Positions 52,954-63,925 of a stretch of DNA of 64,000 bases are shown here, one piece after another (the stretch's first letter is position 1; each line of letters opens with the position of its first letter). This DNA comes from Methyloligella sp050110875. GTDB lineage: Bacteria > Pseudomonadota > Alphaproteobacteria > Rhizobiales > Methyloligellaceae. The stretch lies in NCBI GenBank assembly GCA_050110875.1, contig CP188828.1, forward strand, positions 2,232,001 through 2,296,000, in the 5' to 3' direction. The position numbers and the translations under genes were made by a program. Under the pieces are notes generated by a model. The model saw nothing but the letters and a program-made list of their open reading frames with translations, was not told the origin of the DNA and did no database searches.

Positions 52954-53862
52954 ATGACCACAGAAAAACACGACATCGCCGAGCCCGGCCCGCTGATGAA
53001 GGGCAAGAAAGGGCTCGTCCTGGGCGTCGCCAACGACCGTTCTATCGCCTGGGGAATCGCCAGGGTGCTGGCCGGTCAAGGCGCGGAGCTGGCTTTCACC
53101 TATCAGGGCGAATCCTTCGGCCGCCGGGCCAAGCCGCTCGCTGAATCGACCGGCGCCACCATCATCGAGCCCTGCGACGTGGAGGATTACGAAAGCACCA
53201 AGCGGGTCTTCGACAGGATCCGCGACGAATGGGGCAAGCTCGATTTTGTGGTGCACGCGCTCGCCTTCTCCGACCGCAGCGAGCTGAAGGGCCGTTATTG
53301 CGACACGACCCGCGCGAATTTTTCGCGCACCCTCGAGATCTCCTGCTTTTCCTTTACCGAGATCTGCCGCCTGGCCGCCGATCTGATGCCCGATGGCGGC
53401 TCGCTGCTGACCCTGACCTATGGCGGCTCCAACAAGGTCGTGCCCTGCTACAACGTGATGGGCGTCGCCAAGGCGGCCCTGGAAGCCTCGGTGCGCTATC
53501 TCGCTTCCGATCTCGGAGGCCAGGGGATCCGGGTCAATGCTCTGTCGGCAGGTCCCATGCGGACCCTGGCTGGCGCAGGCATCTCCGATGCGCGCATGCT
53601 GTTCCACTATCAAGCCGACAACGCGCCCATGGGCCGCACGCCCACCCTCGATGAGGTCGGCGGCTCGGCGCTCTACCTGCTGTCGGATCTTTCCGGCGCC
53701 GTAACCGGCGAGGTCCATTTCGTGGATTGCGGTTACAGCACCATCTTCATGCCGAGCCTCGCCTCCATGAAGGCGGCAACGGGCGAAGAGAGCGAAGACG
53801 ACAAGGCGGAGAAGGCCGCCAGCGCAGCGGCCGAAAGCGCTTCCCGCGAAACCGTGCAATAA
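52954..53862 (+). CDS. fabI: Enoyl-ACP reductase (NADH), with acidic C-terminal tail
   Basis: FabI reduces enoyl-ACP in the last step of each fatty acid elongation cycle. It has 302 residues from ATG 52954. The cofactor loop is GVANDRSIAWGIA, and the catalytic Tyr166 and Lys173 lie in CYNVMGVAKAALEASVRY. Compared with the usual 260-275 residues, the protein goes on after about residue 270 with some 30 residues rich in Glu, Asp, Ala and Lys, without clear structure. The longer frame (52903) starts inside fabB. Confidence 0.95.
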   Translation: MTTEKHDIAEPGPLMKGKKGLVLGVANDRSIAWGIARVLAGQGAELAFTYQGESFGRRAKPLAESTGATIIEPCDVEDYESTKRVFDRIRDEWGKLDFVVHALAFSDRSELKGRYCDTTRANFSRTLEISCFSFTEICRLAADLMPDGGSLLTLTYGGSNKVVPCYNVMGVAKAALEASVRYLASDLGGQGIRVNALSAGPMRTLAGAGISDARMLFHYQADNAPMGRTPTLDEVGGSALYLLSDLSGAVTGEVHFVDCGYSTIFMPSLASMKAATGEESEDDKAEKAASAAAESASRETVQ

Positions 53863-53897
53863 CGCGTTCCTCAGGCAACCAACAAGGAGCAAGTCCC

Positions 53898-54083
53898 ATG
53901 GTTGAACTTGTCTTCACGGCCTGTCTTCTGGCTGGTGGCGGAGACTGCCAAAAGGTCACCATTCCGATGGAGCAGACGGAATCCATCAGCGCCTGCATGA
54001 AGGCCGCGCCGGCCCGCATCAAGGAATGGCAGACGGACAATCAGGACAAGATGGTGGCCGGGTTCTCCTGCAAGAAGGTGTAA
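53898..54083 (+). CDS. Small conserved-looking protein downstream of fabI, unknown function
   Basis: This 61-residue protein starts at ATG 53898, with AAGGAGC 7 bases upstream. It contains four cysteines (residues 8, 16, 33, 58) in a hydrophobic N-terminal half (VFTACLLAGGGDC) and a charged second half ending GFSCKKV. The even spacing suggests disulfides, and the N-terminal hydrophobic stretch may be a weak export signal. It is 35 bases behind fabI and before a terminator, so it is the last gene of the fab operon. I do not recognise the family. Confidence 0.7.
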   Translation: MVELVFTACLLAGGGDCQKVTIPMEQTESISACMKAAPARIKEWQTDNQDKMVAGFSCKKV

Positions 54084-54123
54084 GCCTGCGCCGCTCCCTG
54101 AAAGGGGGGATCCGCTCAAAAAG

Positions 54124-54151
54124 AAAGGCCGCCCGATGAGGCGGCCTTTTT
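54124..54151. terminator. Bidirectional rho-independent terminator between the fab operon and pnp
   Basis: AAAGGCCGCC, a 6-base loop CGATGA and GGCGGCCTTT form a 10-pair stem with T's after it on the plus strand and, by symmetry, T's on the minus strand. It lies between the convergent small ORF and pnp. Confidence 0.88.
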
Positions 54152-54211
54152 CGTGTCTGGCTATTGTCCGGTGAGGAGGGAGACCGGACCGGCCTCCCGC
54201 TCGCCGGTGGA

Positions 54212-56335
54212 TTAGCTGGCGTCTTCCGGCTCCAGCTCCTTGCCGGTCTCCTGGTCGACCACCTTCATGGACAGACGGACCTTGCCGCGGTCGTCGAAGC
54301 CGAGCAGCTTCACAAAGACCTCGTCGCCTTCCTTGACCACCTCGTCGACGGTCTTCGGCCGGCCTTGGGTCAGCTGGGAAATATGCACCAAGCCGTCCTT
54401 GGGACCGAAGAAGTTCACGAAGGCGCCGAAATCCATGATCTTGACGACCTTGCCCTTGTAGATCTCGCCGACCTCCGGCTCCGCGGCGATACCCTTGATC
54501 TTGGCGATCGCAGCCCGGATGGATTCGCCGTTGGGCGAGGCGATCTTCACCGTGCCGTCGTCGGCGATGTCGATCTTGGCGCCGGTCTCTTCCACGATGG
54601 CGCGGATCACCGAGCCGCCGGTGCCGATCACTTCGCGGATCTTGTCGGTCGGAATCTGCATCACCTCGATACGCGGGGCATACTCGCCGACCTCGGGCCG
54701 GGCCTGCTGAAGCGCCTTGTCCATCTCGCCGAGGATATGCATGCGGCCGTCCTTCGCCTGGTTCAGCGCGACCTGCATGATCTCTTCGGTGATGCCGGTG
54801 ATCTTGATGTCCATCTGCAGCGAGGTGACGCCTTCTTCCGTGCCGGCGACCTTGAAGTCCATGTCGCCGAGATGGTCCTCGTCGCCCAGGATGTCGGAAA
54901 GAACGGCGAATTCATCCGCTTCCTTGATGAGGCCCATGGCGATACCGGCCACCGGACGCGCCAGCGGCACGCCCGCATCCATCAGCGCCAGCGAAGAGCC
55001 GCACACGGTCGCCATGGAGGAGGAACCGTTGGATTCGGTGATCTCCGAGACGAGACGCAGCGTATACGGGAAGTTCTCCTTCGGCGGCAGCACCGGGTGG
55101 ATCGCCCGCCAGGCGAGCTTGCCGTGGCCGATCTCGCGGCGCCCCGGAGAGCCCATGCGCCCCGTCTCACCCACCGAGAAGGGGGGGAAGTTGTAGTGCA
55201 GCATGAAGCTTTCTTTGTAGGTGCCTTCCAGGGCGTCGACGAATTGCTCGTCCTCGCCGGTGCCCAGCGTGGCGACCACGAGGGCCTGGGTCTCGCCGCG
55301 GGTGAACAGCGCGCTGCCATGGGTCCGCGGCAGGATGCCGACCTCAGAGACGATCGGACGGACCGTGGAGAGGTCGCGCCCGTCGATGCGGGACTTGGTG
55401 GAGAGGATATTGCCGCGCACCACGTCCTTCTCGACGCTCTTGAAGGCGCCAGAAAGCTTCGCGGAGAACGTGCCGTCGTCGTCCTCGGGCATAAGCGCCT
55501 CGACCACCTTATCCTTCACCGCGGCGATGGCGTCGCGGCGCTCGGTCTTGGTCTGGATGGCATAAGCCTCGCGAAGACCGGCTTCGGCCATGCCGCGCAC
55601 CTTCTCGACGAGCTCTTCGGCGCCTTCGTCCTTGGTCAGATCCCAAGGCTCCTTGGCGGATTTCTCGGCCAGCTTCACGATGGCGTCGAGCACGGGCTGG
55701 AAGCCCTTATGCCCGAACATGACCGCGCCGAGCATGACATCCTCGGGCAATTCTTGCGCCTCGGATTCCACCATCAGCACGGCGTCGCGGGTGCCGGCAA
55801 CCACCAGGTCGAGCTTGCTGTCGGCGAGCTCGTCCAGGGTCGGGTTCAGCACATATTCGCCGTCGATATAGCCGACACGGGCAGCGCCGATCGGCCCCAG
55901 GAAGGGAATGCCGGAAATGGTCAGTGCCGCCGAGGTCGCCACCATGGCGACGATATCGGGATCGTTCTCCAGATCGTGGGAGAGGACCGTGGCGATCACC
56001 TGGGTCTCGTTCTTGAAGCCGCTGGCGAAGAGCGGACGGATCGGACGGTCGATGAGCCGCGAGGTCAGGGTTTCCTTCTCGCTCGGACGGCCTTCGCGTT
56101 TGAAAAAGCCGCCTGGAATTTTACCGGCGGCGAAAGTCTTCTCTTGGTAGTTCACGGTCAGCGGGAAGAAATCGATCCCGGCCCGGGGTTCCTTGGCGGC
56201 GGTCGCCGTGGCGAGCACCGTGGTCTCGCCATATTGGACCAGCACGGCCCCGTCGGCTTGACGGGCAAGGCGGCCGGTTTCCAGCTTGAGCGGACGGCCA
56301 GCCCATTCGATTTCAACGGTCTGCGGATTGAGCAT
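54212..56335 (-). CDS. pnp: Polyribonucleotide nucleotidyltransferase
   Basis: PNPase degrades RNA 3'->5' by phosphorolysis and is part of the degradosome. It has 707 residues: two RNase PH domains with a helical linker between them, then KH (about 555-615; IREVIGTGGSVIRAIVEETGAKIDI) and S1 (about 622-690; GKVVKIMDFGAFVNF). GMGLIKEADEFAVLSDILGDED is part of the catalytic second RNase PH domain. It follows rpsO after 120 bases, the universal arrangement. Confidence 0.97.
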   Translation of the reverse strand: MLNPQTVEIEWAGRPLKLETGRLARQADGAVLVQYGETTVLATATAAKEPRAGIDFFPLTVNYQEKTFAAGKIPGGFFKREGRPSEKETLTSRLIDRPIRPLFASGFKNETQVIATVLSHDLENDPDIVAMVATSAALTISGIPFLGPIGAARVGYIDGEYVLNPTLDELADSKLDLVVAGTRDAVLMVESEAQELPEDVMLGAVMFGHKGFQPVLDAIVKLAEKSAKEPWDLTKDEGAEELVEKVRGMAEAGLREAYAIQTKTERRDAIAAVKDKVVEALMPEDDDGTFSAKLSGAFKSVEKDVVRGNILSTKSRIDGRDLSTVRPIVSEVGILPRTHGSALFTRGETQALVVATLGTGEDEQFVDALEGTYKESFMLHYNFPPFSVGETGRMGSPGRREIGHGKLAWRAIHPVLPPKENFPYTLRLVSEITESNGSSSMATVCGSSLALMDAGVPLARPVAGIAMGLIKEADEFAVLSDILGDEDHLGDMDFKVAGTEEGVTSLQMDIKITGITEEIMQVALNQAKDGRMHILGEMDKALQQARPEVGEYAPRIEVMQIPTDKIREVIGTGGSVIRAIVEETGAKIDIADDGTVKIASPNGESIRAAIAKIKGIAAEPEVGEIYKGKVVKIMDFGAFVNFFGPKDGLVHISQLTQGRPKTVDEVVKEGDEVFVKLLGFDDRGKVRLSMKVVDQETGKELEPEDAS

Positions 56336-56402
56336 GATGTTTATCTCGATTCGGATGTTATCGGTCTAACGCGCCGCCCGGATTGGCAGCGCGCGAAAGC
56401 CG

Positions 56403-56443
56403 AACCGCCACGGGGCGGCCCCTGCCGCTTCGCTGTGACGGTT
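56403..56443. promoter_or_regulatory. Imperfect hairpin in the rpsO-pnp intergenic region
   Basis: The outer AACCG/CGGTT pair and inner GGGG-CGG-CCCC pair form an imperfect stem-loop in the 120-base gap. In E. coli this gap carries the rpsO terminator and an RNase III site that controls pnp. Here the structure lacks a T-run, so a processing or control role is an inference. Confidence 0.35.
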
Positions 56444-56455
56444 GGGCTTGGCAGA

Positions 56456-56725
56456 TCACCGGCGGATACCCAGGCGGCCAATCAGGCTCTGGTAGCGCTC
56501 GACGTCGCGATCCTTGACGTAGTCGAGCAGCCGGCGGCGTTGGCTCACCATCTTGAGAAGGCCGCGCCGGGAATGGTTGTCGCCGGCATGGCTCTTGAAG
56601 TGTTCGGTGAGGTTGGAGATCCGTTCGGTCAGGATTGCGACCTGGACCTCTGCGGACCCGGTATCGCCGGGTTTCGTGGCGTATTCTTGAATCAGTTCTT
56701 GCTTGCGCTCAGCGCTAATCGACAT
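56456..56725 (-). CDS. rpsO: 30S ribosomal protein S15
   Basis: S15 binds the central domain of 16S rRNA. The 89-residue protein has the standard start MSISAERKQELIQEYATKPGD, then GSAEVQVAILTERI, HSRRGLLKMVSQRRRLLDYV and the end YQSLIGRLGIRR. AAGGAGAACC precedes the ATG. It lies between truB and pnp in the nusA-pnp operon. Confidence 0.97.
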   Translation of the reverse strand: MSISAERKQELIQEYATKPGDTGSAEVQVAILTERISNLTEHFKSHAGDNHSRRGLLKMVSQRRRLLDYVKDRDVERYQSLIGRLGIRR

Positions 56726-56768
56726 CGGGTTCTCCTTGAATGTCTAATGTCAGAAGGGCGGATCGCGT

Positions 56769-57695
56769 TCAGCCCGGGAGGTTGAACACCCGGGTGGGTC
56801 GCATCTCGCCTCGGTCAACTTCACCCACCGCCACGAGACGCCCTCGGGAGGTGGCGTAGGCAGGCCCTTCGATGATGGGTGCGTCCCGGCCTCTGATCAG
56901 CACGGGTTGGCCCCTTCTGAGCCTTGCCGCGTCATCGCCGCTGACGGCGAGCGCCGGGATGTCGTCCAGCGCTGTCTCCAGCGGCTGCAATTGCCCCAAA
57001 AGGGCATCGCGGCCGGCGGCACTATGTCCTAACTCTTCCAGCTTTGCCAGCGAAATTGCGGACATTTCGGTAAATGGGCCGACCCGGGTCCGCCGAAGGG
57101 CGCAAACATGGCCGCAAGTGCCCAATTCTCGGGCTAAATCCCGCGCCAGAGACCGAATATAGGTGCCTTTACCGCATTGCGTCTCAAGCACCGCATGGTC
57201 GGAATCCGGCATTTCGAGCAGGTCCAGACGGTCGATGGTCACCTTGCGGGCGGCGAGCTCGAATTCGCTGCCTTCCCGGGCGAGATCGTAGGCTCGCTCG
57301 CCCTCCACTTTGAGTGCCGAATAGCGCGGCGGGATCTGGTCGATCTCGCCGGTGAAGCGGGGAAGGGCCTCCTGGATCGCCTCGCGTCCCGGCCGCATGT
57401 CCGAACGCGCTGTGACGGTCCCTTCCGTATCGTCGGTCTCCGTCTCCGCCCCGAAGCGCACCGTAAAGCGATAGGTCTTCGTGCCGTCCACCACGTAAGG
57501 CATGGTCTTGGTCGCTTCGCCGAAGCCGATAGGGAGAATGCCGGTCGCCAGAGGGTCGAGGGTGCCGGCGTGACCGGCTTTCTGGGCGTTGAAGAGATAG
57601 CGCAGCTTGCCGACCGCCTGGGAAGAGGTCATCCCCTGCGGCTTGTCGAGCACGAGCCATCCATGGACCGGAAGTCCTTTGCGCCGCCGCGCCAT
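56769..57695 (-). CDS. truB: tRNA pseudouridine(55) synthase
   Basis: TruB makes pseudouridine 55 in the T-loop of tRNAs. It has 308 residues. The catalytic aspartate lies in GHAGTLDPLATGILPIGFGEATK near residue 43. The signature YVVDGTKTYRFTVRFG and the later CGKGTYIRSLARDLA are typical. It is preceded by rbfA (22 bases) and followed by rpsO (43 bases). Confidence 0.96.
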   Translation of the reverse strand: MARRRKGLPVHGWLVLDKPQGMTSSQAVGKLRYLFNAQKAGHAGTLDPLATGILPIGFGEATKTMPYVVDGTKTYRFTVRFGAETETDDTEGTVTARSDMRPGREAIQEALPRFTGEIDQIPPRYSALKVEGERAYDLAREGSEFELAARKVTIDRLDLLEMPDSDHAVLETQCGKGTYIRSLARDLARELGTCGHVCALRRTRVGPFTEMSAISLAKLEELGHSAAGRDALLGQLQPLETALDDIPALAVSGDDAARLRRGQPVLIRGRDAPIIEGPAYATSRGRLVAVGEVDRGEMRPTRVFNLPG

Positions 57696-57717
57696 GCTTT
57701 AGGCCTCCTCGGGGCGG

Positions 57718-58104
57718 CTATTCGTCGAGATCGCGGCTCACCTCTGGCGAGGCGAGGATCTCGTCGATCCGGCGCGAGGTCTCGAAGCTGGTATCCTGCC
57801 GAAACCGGATCTCCGGCATGAATTTCAGGGTCACCCGCTTCGCGATCTCACCGCGGAAATACTTGGCGTGGTGTTGCAGGTGATCCACCACCTCCTTCAC
57901 CTCGCCGCCGCCGAGCGGCATGACATAGGCGGTGGCCAGCTTCAGGTCCGGCGACATCTTCACCTCCGGCACCGTGATCGTATGACGCTCCACCACCTCG
58001 TCCATCAGCTCGCCCCGGGTCAGGATATCCGCCAGCGCATGACGGATCAGCTCGCCGACCTTCAGCTGGCGCTGGCTTGGACCTTTGGCCTTATCGCGTG
58101 ACAT
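57718..58104 (-). CDS. rbfA: 30S ribosome-binding factor A
   Basis: RbfA helps mature the 5' end of 16S rRNA and cold adaptation. It has 128 residues from ATG 58104 (MSRDKAKGPSQRQLKVGELI). The KH-like core has VTVPEVKMSPDLKLATAYV-type residues (here ITVPEVKMSPDLKLATAYV), followed by PEIRFRQDTSFETSRRIDEIL. The longer frame to 58206 translates repeat sequence. A family A repeat lies upstream. Confidence 0.95.
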   Translation of the reverse strand: MSRDKAKGPSQRQLKVGELIRHALADILTRGELMDEVVERHTITVPEVKMSPDLKLATAYVMPLGGGEVKEVVDHLQHHAKYFRGEIAKRVTLKFMPEIRFRQDTSFETSRRIDEILASPEVSRDLDE

Positions 58105-58125
58105 GATCTCAACGTCCCTTGCATC

Positions 58126-58210
58126 GTCATGCCCGGCCTTGAGCCGGGCATCCAGAGTTTGGAACGCAGAACGCGCCGCCCTGAATTGCCGGATCAAGTC
58201 CGGCAATGAC
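58126..58210. repeat. Family A intergenic palindrome (copy 4), inside the nusA-pnp operon
   Basis: The left arm GTCATGCCCGGCCTTGAGCC with GGGCATCCAG is followed by a spacer and the right arm GCCGGATCAAGTCCGGCAATGAC. Its ends match the copy at 15971-16101. It lies between infB and rbfA, within what should be one transcript. Confidence 0.75.
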
Positions 58211-58236
58211 GTCGAATATGGAGATCGAGGGAGGCC

Positions 58237-60749
<2,513 letters not shown>

Positions 60750-60753
<4 letters not shown>

Positions 60754-61430
60754 TCCTTGTCCGTATCTGGCCCGTTCGAGGCCTCAAGCGCGCCGCTGCC
60801 GAGAAAATAGCGCTCTGCGCGATGGGCGGCTCCGATGAAGTTCTGTGCCGCCCCTCCTCGGGCCAGGGCTGCATGTATCACATTTGTCCTGCCTGAGGCC
60901 AAACTCAATTGATCCGCGGTAAACCCGCGGATAGGCGCCAGCGGCGTCGTTTCCGCCTGCGCCCGAAATTTGGCGTCCAGCTTCCGGCACCCGTCTTCGG
61001 ATGCATCGCTCGCATGGACCAGCGCGAGCACCTGGCCCCGCTTGATGGCATCTTCGATCTTCGCGAAGCCGAAGGTCACGCTGCCTGCCTTATTGGCCAA
61101 GCTCAGCGCCGAAAGCGCATGCTCGTTTAGCATTTGCCCGACACGATCAGCAAGGCCGGGAGGCACACGCACCGAAGTCTTGAGACCGCGGGCGAAGGCG
61201 TTGCGCTTCGCCGCTTCGGCAACCGAATCGTGGTCGGCCGTGATCCAGACGCCACGGCCGGGGAGCTTTTCCTTCAGATCCGGAACGACATCGCCATCCG
61301 GTGAGACGACGAACCGGATCAACGCGTGCTTAGCGCGGGGGGCTCGCGTGAGGGCACAGCGGCGCATCGGCGGAGATTTGTCCTCCGCCGACGGCTCGGT
61401 TCCTGTCTGTGCCAACGCCTGCAACAGCAT
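60750..61430 (-). CDS. RNA-binding protein with YlxR (DUF448) and ribosomal L7Ae-like domains
   Basis: This 226-residue protein has two parts. Residues about 20-100 form the YlxR domain with RRCALTRAPRAKHALIRFVV and the GRGVWIT signature. Residues about 105-200 form an L7Ae/L30e-like domain (ALSLANKAGSVTFGFAKIEDAIKRGQVLALVHASDAS). In other bacteria these are separate small genes between nusA and infB; fused versions are common in alphaproteobacteria. It probably binds structured RNA. It follows nusA after 21 bases and overlaps infB. Confidence 0.9.
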
Positions 61431-61451
61431 ATGCTCCCGGTGCGAACACGG

Positions 61452-63125
61452 TTACGCGTCCGCTGCGTCCGTCTCGGCGTCGTCGGCCGGCGCTTCGCCG
61501 GATTCGTCCTCGGACGCCTCGCTGTCTTCGTCCCCTTCGCCTTCCGCCGCTTCGGGCTCTGGCTCAGGCTCCTCCTCGATCCAGCCCGCGTTCACACGCG
61601 CGGCCAGGATCATCTCTTCGGCATCCCGCTTGCTCACGTTGAAGCCTTCCAGGATGCCGTCGTAATGGGTCGTCTCGCCGTCCTTGCGTTCGTTCCAGCC
61701 GGTCAGGTCGTCAGTGGCGCAATCGGCCAGGTCTTCGACGGTCTTCACGTCGTTCTCGCCGAAAGCGACCAGCATCGGCGTGGTGACGCCCGGCACCAGG
61801 GCCAGCGCATCGTCGACCCCGAGCTCCTTGCGCTTGGCGGTCATCTCCTGCTCGATCCGCTCCAGATACTCGCTGGCGCGGGTCTGAATCTCGCTCGCCG
61901 TGTCGTCGTCGAAGCCTTCGATGGAGGCGATCTCGCTTTCCTCGACGAATGCCACCTCCTCGATGGAGGAGAAGCCTTCCGAGGCGAGCAGCTGGGCGAT
62001 CACCTCGTCCACGTCCAGCGCCTCCATGAACATCTGCGAGCGCTCGGCGAATTCCGCCTGGCGGCGCTCCGATTCGTTCGCTTCGGTCATGATGTCGATA
62101 TCCCAGCCCGTGAGCTGAGAGGCGAGGCGCACATTCTGGCCCTTTCGGCCGATGGCGAGCGAAAGCTGCGCATCCGGCACCACGACCTCGATGCGCTCCG
62201 CATCCTCGTCGAGCACGACCTTCACCACCTCGGCCGGCGCCAGCGCGTTCACGATGAAGGTCGCGGCGTCTTCCGACCACTGGATGATGTCGATCTTCTC
62301 GCCTTGGAGCTCGTTCACCACCGCCTGCACGCGGGAGCCTCGCATGCCGACACAGGCGCCGACCGGATCGATCGACTGATCCCGCGAGATCACGGCGATC
62401 TTGGCCCGGCTGCCGGGATCGCGCGCCACCGACTTGATGGTGACGATGCCGTCATAGACCTCGGGCACTTCCTGGGCGAACAGCTTCGCCATGAACTCCG
62501 GATGGGTGCGCGACAGGAAGATCTGCGGGCCGCGCTGTTCCCGGCGCACGTCGTACACATAGGCGCGGATCCGGTCGCCGTAGCGGAAATTTTCCCGCGG
62601 CAGGGTCTCGTCCCGGCGCACGATGGCTTCCGCCCGGCCGAGATCCACGATCACATTGCCGTATTCGACCCGCTTCACGATGCCGTTCACGATCGTGCCG
62701 ACGCGGTCCTTGTATTCCTCGTATTGCCGCTCGCGCTCCGCATCGCGCACCTTCTGCACGATGACCTGCTTGGCGTTCTGGGCGGCCACGCGGCCGAAAT
62801 CGAGCGGCGGCAGCTCCTCGGCGATGAAGTCGCCGATCTGCGCTTCCGGGTTGCGGCGGCGGGCATCCTCCAGGGAGATCTGCGTCGCCTCCATGGTCAC
62901 GTCCTCGGTGACCTCCAGCAGACGCTCCAGCCGGATCTCGCCGGTTTTGGGATCGACCTGGGCGCGGATCTCGTTCTCGCTGCCGTAGCGGGACTTCGCC
63001 GCTTTCTGGATCGCATCCTCCATCGCCGCGATGACGACATCCTTCTCGATCGATTTCTCGCGCGCGACCGCATCTGCGATCTGCAGGAGCTCAAGCCTAT
63101 TGGCGCTAATGCCCGCCTCAGCCAT
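61452..63125 (-). CDS. nusA: Transcription termination/antitermination protein NusA
   Basis: NusA binds RNA polymerase and controls pausing and termination. It has 557 residues from ATG 63125 (MAEAGISANRLELLQIADAV). An N-terminal domain, S1 (about 135-200), two KH domains (GACVGMRGSRVQAVVNELQGEKIDI and LAIGRKGQNVRLASQLTGW) and two C-terminal helix-hairpin-helix repeats (about 360-510) follow. The last 40 residues are Glu/Asp/Ala-rich. The longer frame (63149) starts upstream of the typical N-terminus. Confidence 0.97.
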   Translation of the reverse strand: MAEAGISANRLELLQIADAVAREKSIEKDVVIAAMEDAIQKAAKSRYGSENEIRAQVDPKTGEIRLERLLEVTEDVTMEATQISLEDARRRNPEAQIGDFIAEELPPLDFGRVAAQNAKQVIVQKVRDAERERQYEEYKDRVGTIVNGIVKRVEYGNVIVDLGRAEAIVRRDETLPRENFRYGDRIRAYVYDVRREQRGPQIFLSRTHPEFMAKLFAQEVPEVYDGIVTIKSVARDPGSRAKIAVISRDQSIDPVGACVGMRGSRVQAVVNELQGEKIDIIQWSEDAATFIVNALAPAEVVKVVLDEDAERIEVVVPDAQLSLAIGRKGQNVRLASQLTGWDIDIMTEANESERRQAEFAERSQMFMEALDVDEVIAQLLASEGFSSIEEVAFVEESEIASIEGFDDDTASEIQTRASEYLERIEQEMTAKRKELGVDDALALVPGVTTPMLVAFGENDVKTVEDLADCATDDLTGWNERKDGETTHYDGILEGFNVSKRDAEEMILAARVNAGWIEEEPEPEPEAAEGEGDEDSEASEDESGEAPADDAETDAADA

Positions 63126-63185
63126 GTGCCTTGCCTCCGGTTCTCTCAAACTCGATATGCAGCCCGAAAGCTGCGCTGAAAATCC

Positions 63186-63740
63186 CTAATGGGCCTTACT
63201 GCGCGAGAGATCCTCCCGCAGACTGTCCTTGTCGCTCACCAGCCGCGCCTCCTCGATCATTGAAAAGGGCAGGCCGATCACCTGTGCTTCGGCGCCTTTC
63301 TCGAGCTGCACGATGAGACGGGCCTCGTTGTCCTCCGCACCGTCCACGATGCCGCGGAAACGCTTTCGGCCGTCGATCGCTTGCGAAAGCTCGATCTTCG
63401 CCTCGTAGCCGAGAAAGGTCTCGAAATCGCTCGGCCGCACCAAAGGACGGTCCAGGCCGGGCGAGGAAACCTCCAAATTGTACTTTCCAGGCAGCGGATC
63501 GTGCGCATCGAGCACCGGCGAAAGTTCCCGGCTGATGGTGGCGCAATCGTCGACCGTCATCTGGTCGCCCGGCCGCTCCGCCATCACCTGCACCGTGCCG
63601 CCGCCCTCGCCGGACATCTTCACGCGCACCAGGCGGAAGCCGAGCTCCTCGAGCACCGGCTCGGCCAGATCGGCGATCACGCGCGCATTCCCCGTCTCAC
63701 GGGTGAAGCGCCGCTCCAGGCTGGGCGAAAGGTTCGACAT
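63186..63740 (-). CDS. rimP: Ribosome maturation factor RimP
   Basis: RimP is needed for 30S subunit assembly. It has 184 residues. The N-terminal domain has VLEELGFRLVRVKMSGEG and the motif DCATISRELSPVLDAHDPLPGKYNLEVSSPGLDRPL, which is the family signature. The C-terminal SH3-like domain follows from about residue 115. It is the first gene of the operon (nusA starts 60 bases downstream), and the promoter must lie in 63741-63925. Confidence 0.95.
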   Translation of the reverse strand: MSNLSPSLERRFTRETGNARVIADLAEPVLEELGFRLVRVKMSGEGGGTVQVMAERPGDQMTVDDCATISRELSPVLDAHDPLPGKYNLEVSSPGLDRPLVRPSDFETFLGYEAKIELSQAIDGRKRFRGIVDGAEDNEARLIVQLEKGAEAQVIGLPFSMIEEARLVSDKDSLREDLSRSKAH

Positions 63741-63824
63741 CGACCGTCACGATCCTCGCTGAAAGCCAGAACCCGCGATCGCTCCCGAAAAAGTCCGTAT
63801 CGGCGAAAACCGATGGAACCTAAT

Positions 63825-63851
63825 AAAAAGGAGCGGGCCGCGGCCCACTCC
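63825..63851 (-). terminator. Rho-independent terminator of trmB
   Basis: On the minus strand GGAGTGGGCC and GGCCCGCTCC pair, with a short GC-rich loop and one G-T pair, followed by TTTTT. It lies 75 bases downstream of the trmB stop and upstream of rimP. Confidence 0.78.
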
Positions 63852-63925
63852 TGATGGAGACCAATCATGAGTTCTGACGGGTAATATACGCCGTTTCCCG
63901 GCGAGTTCAAGAAGTTGTCCTGAGA

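Noticed and set aside
54164..56785. 873-residue plus-strand frame opposite pnp and rpsO
   Set aside because: Shadow frame over two unmistakable genes.
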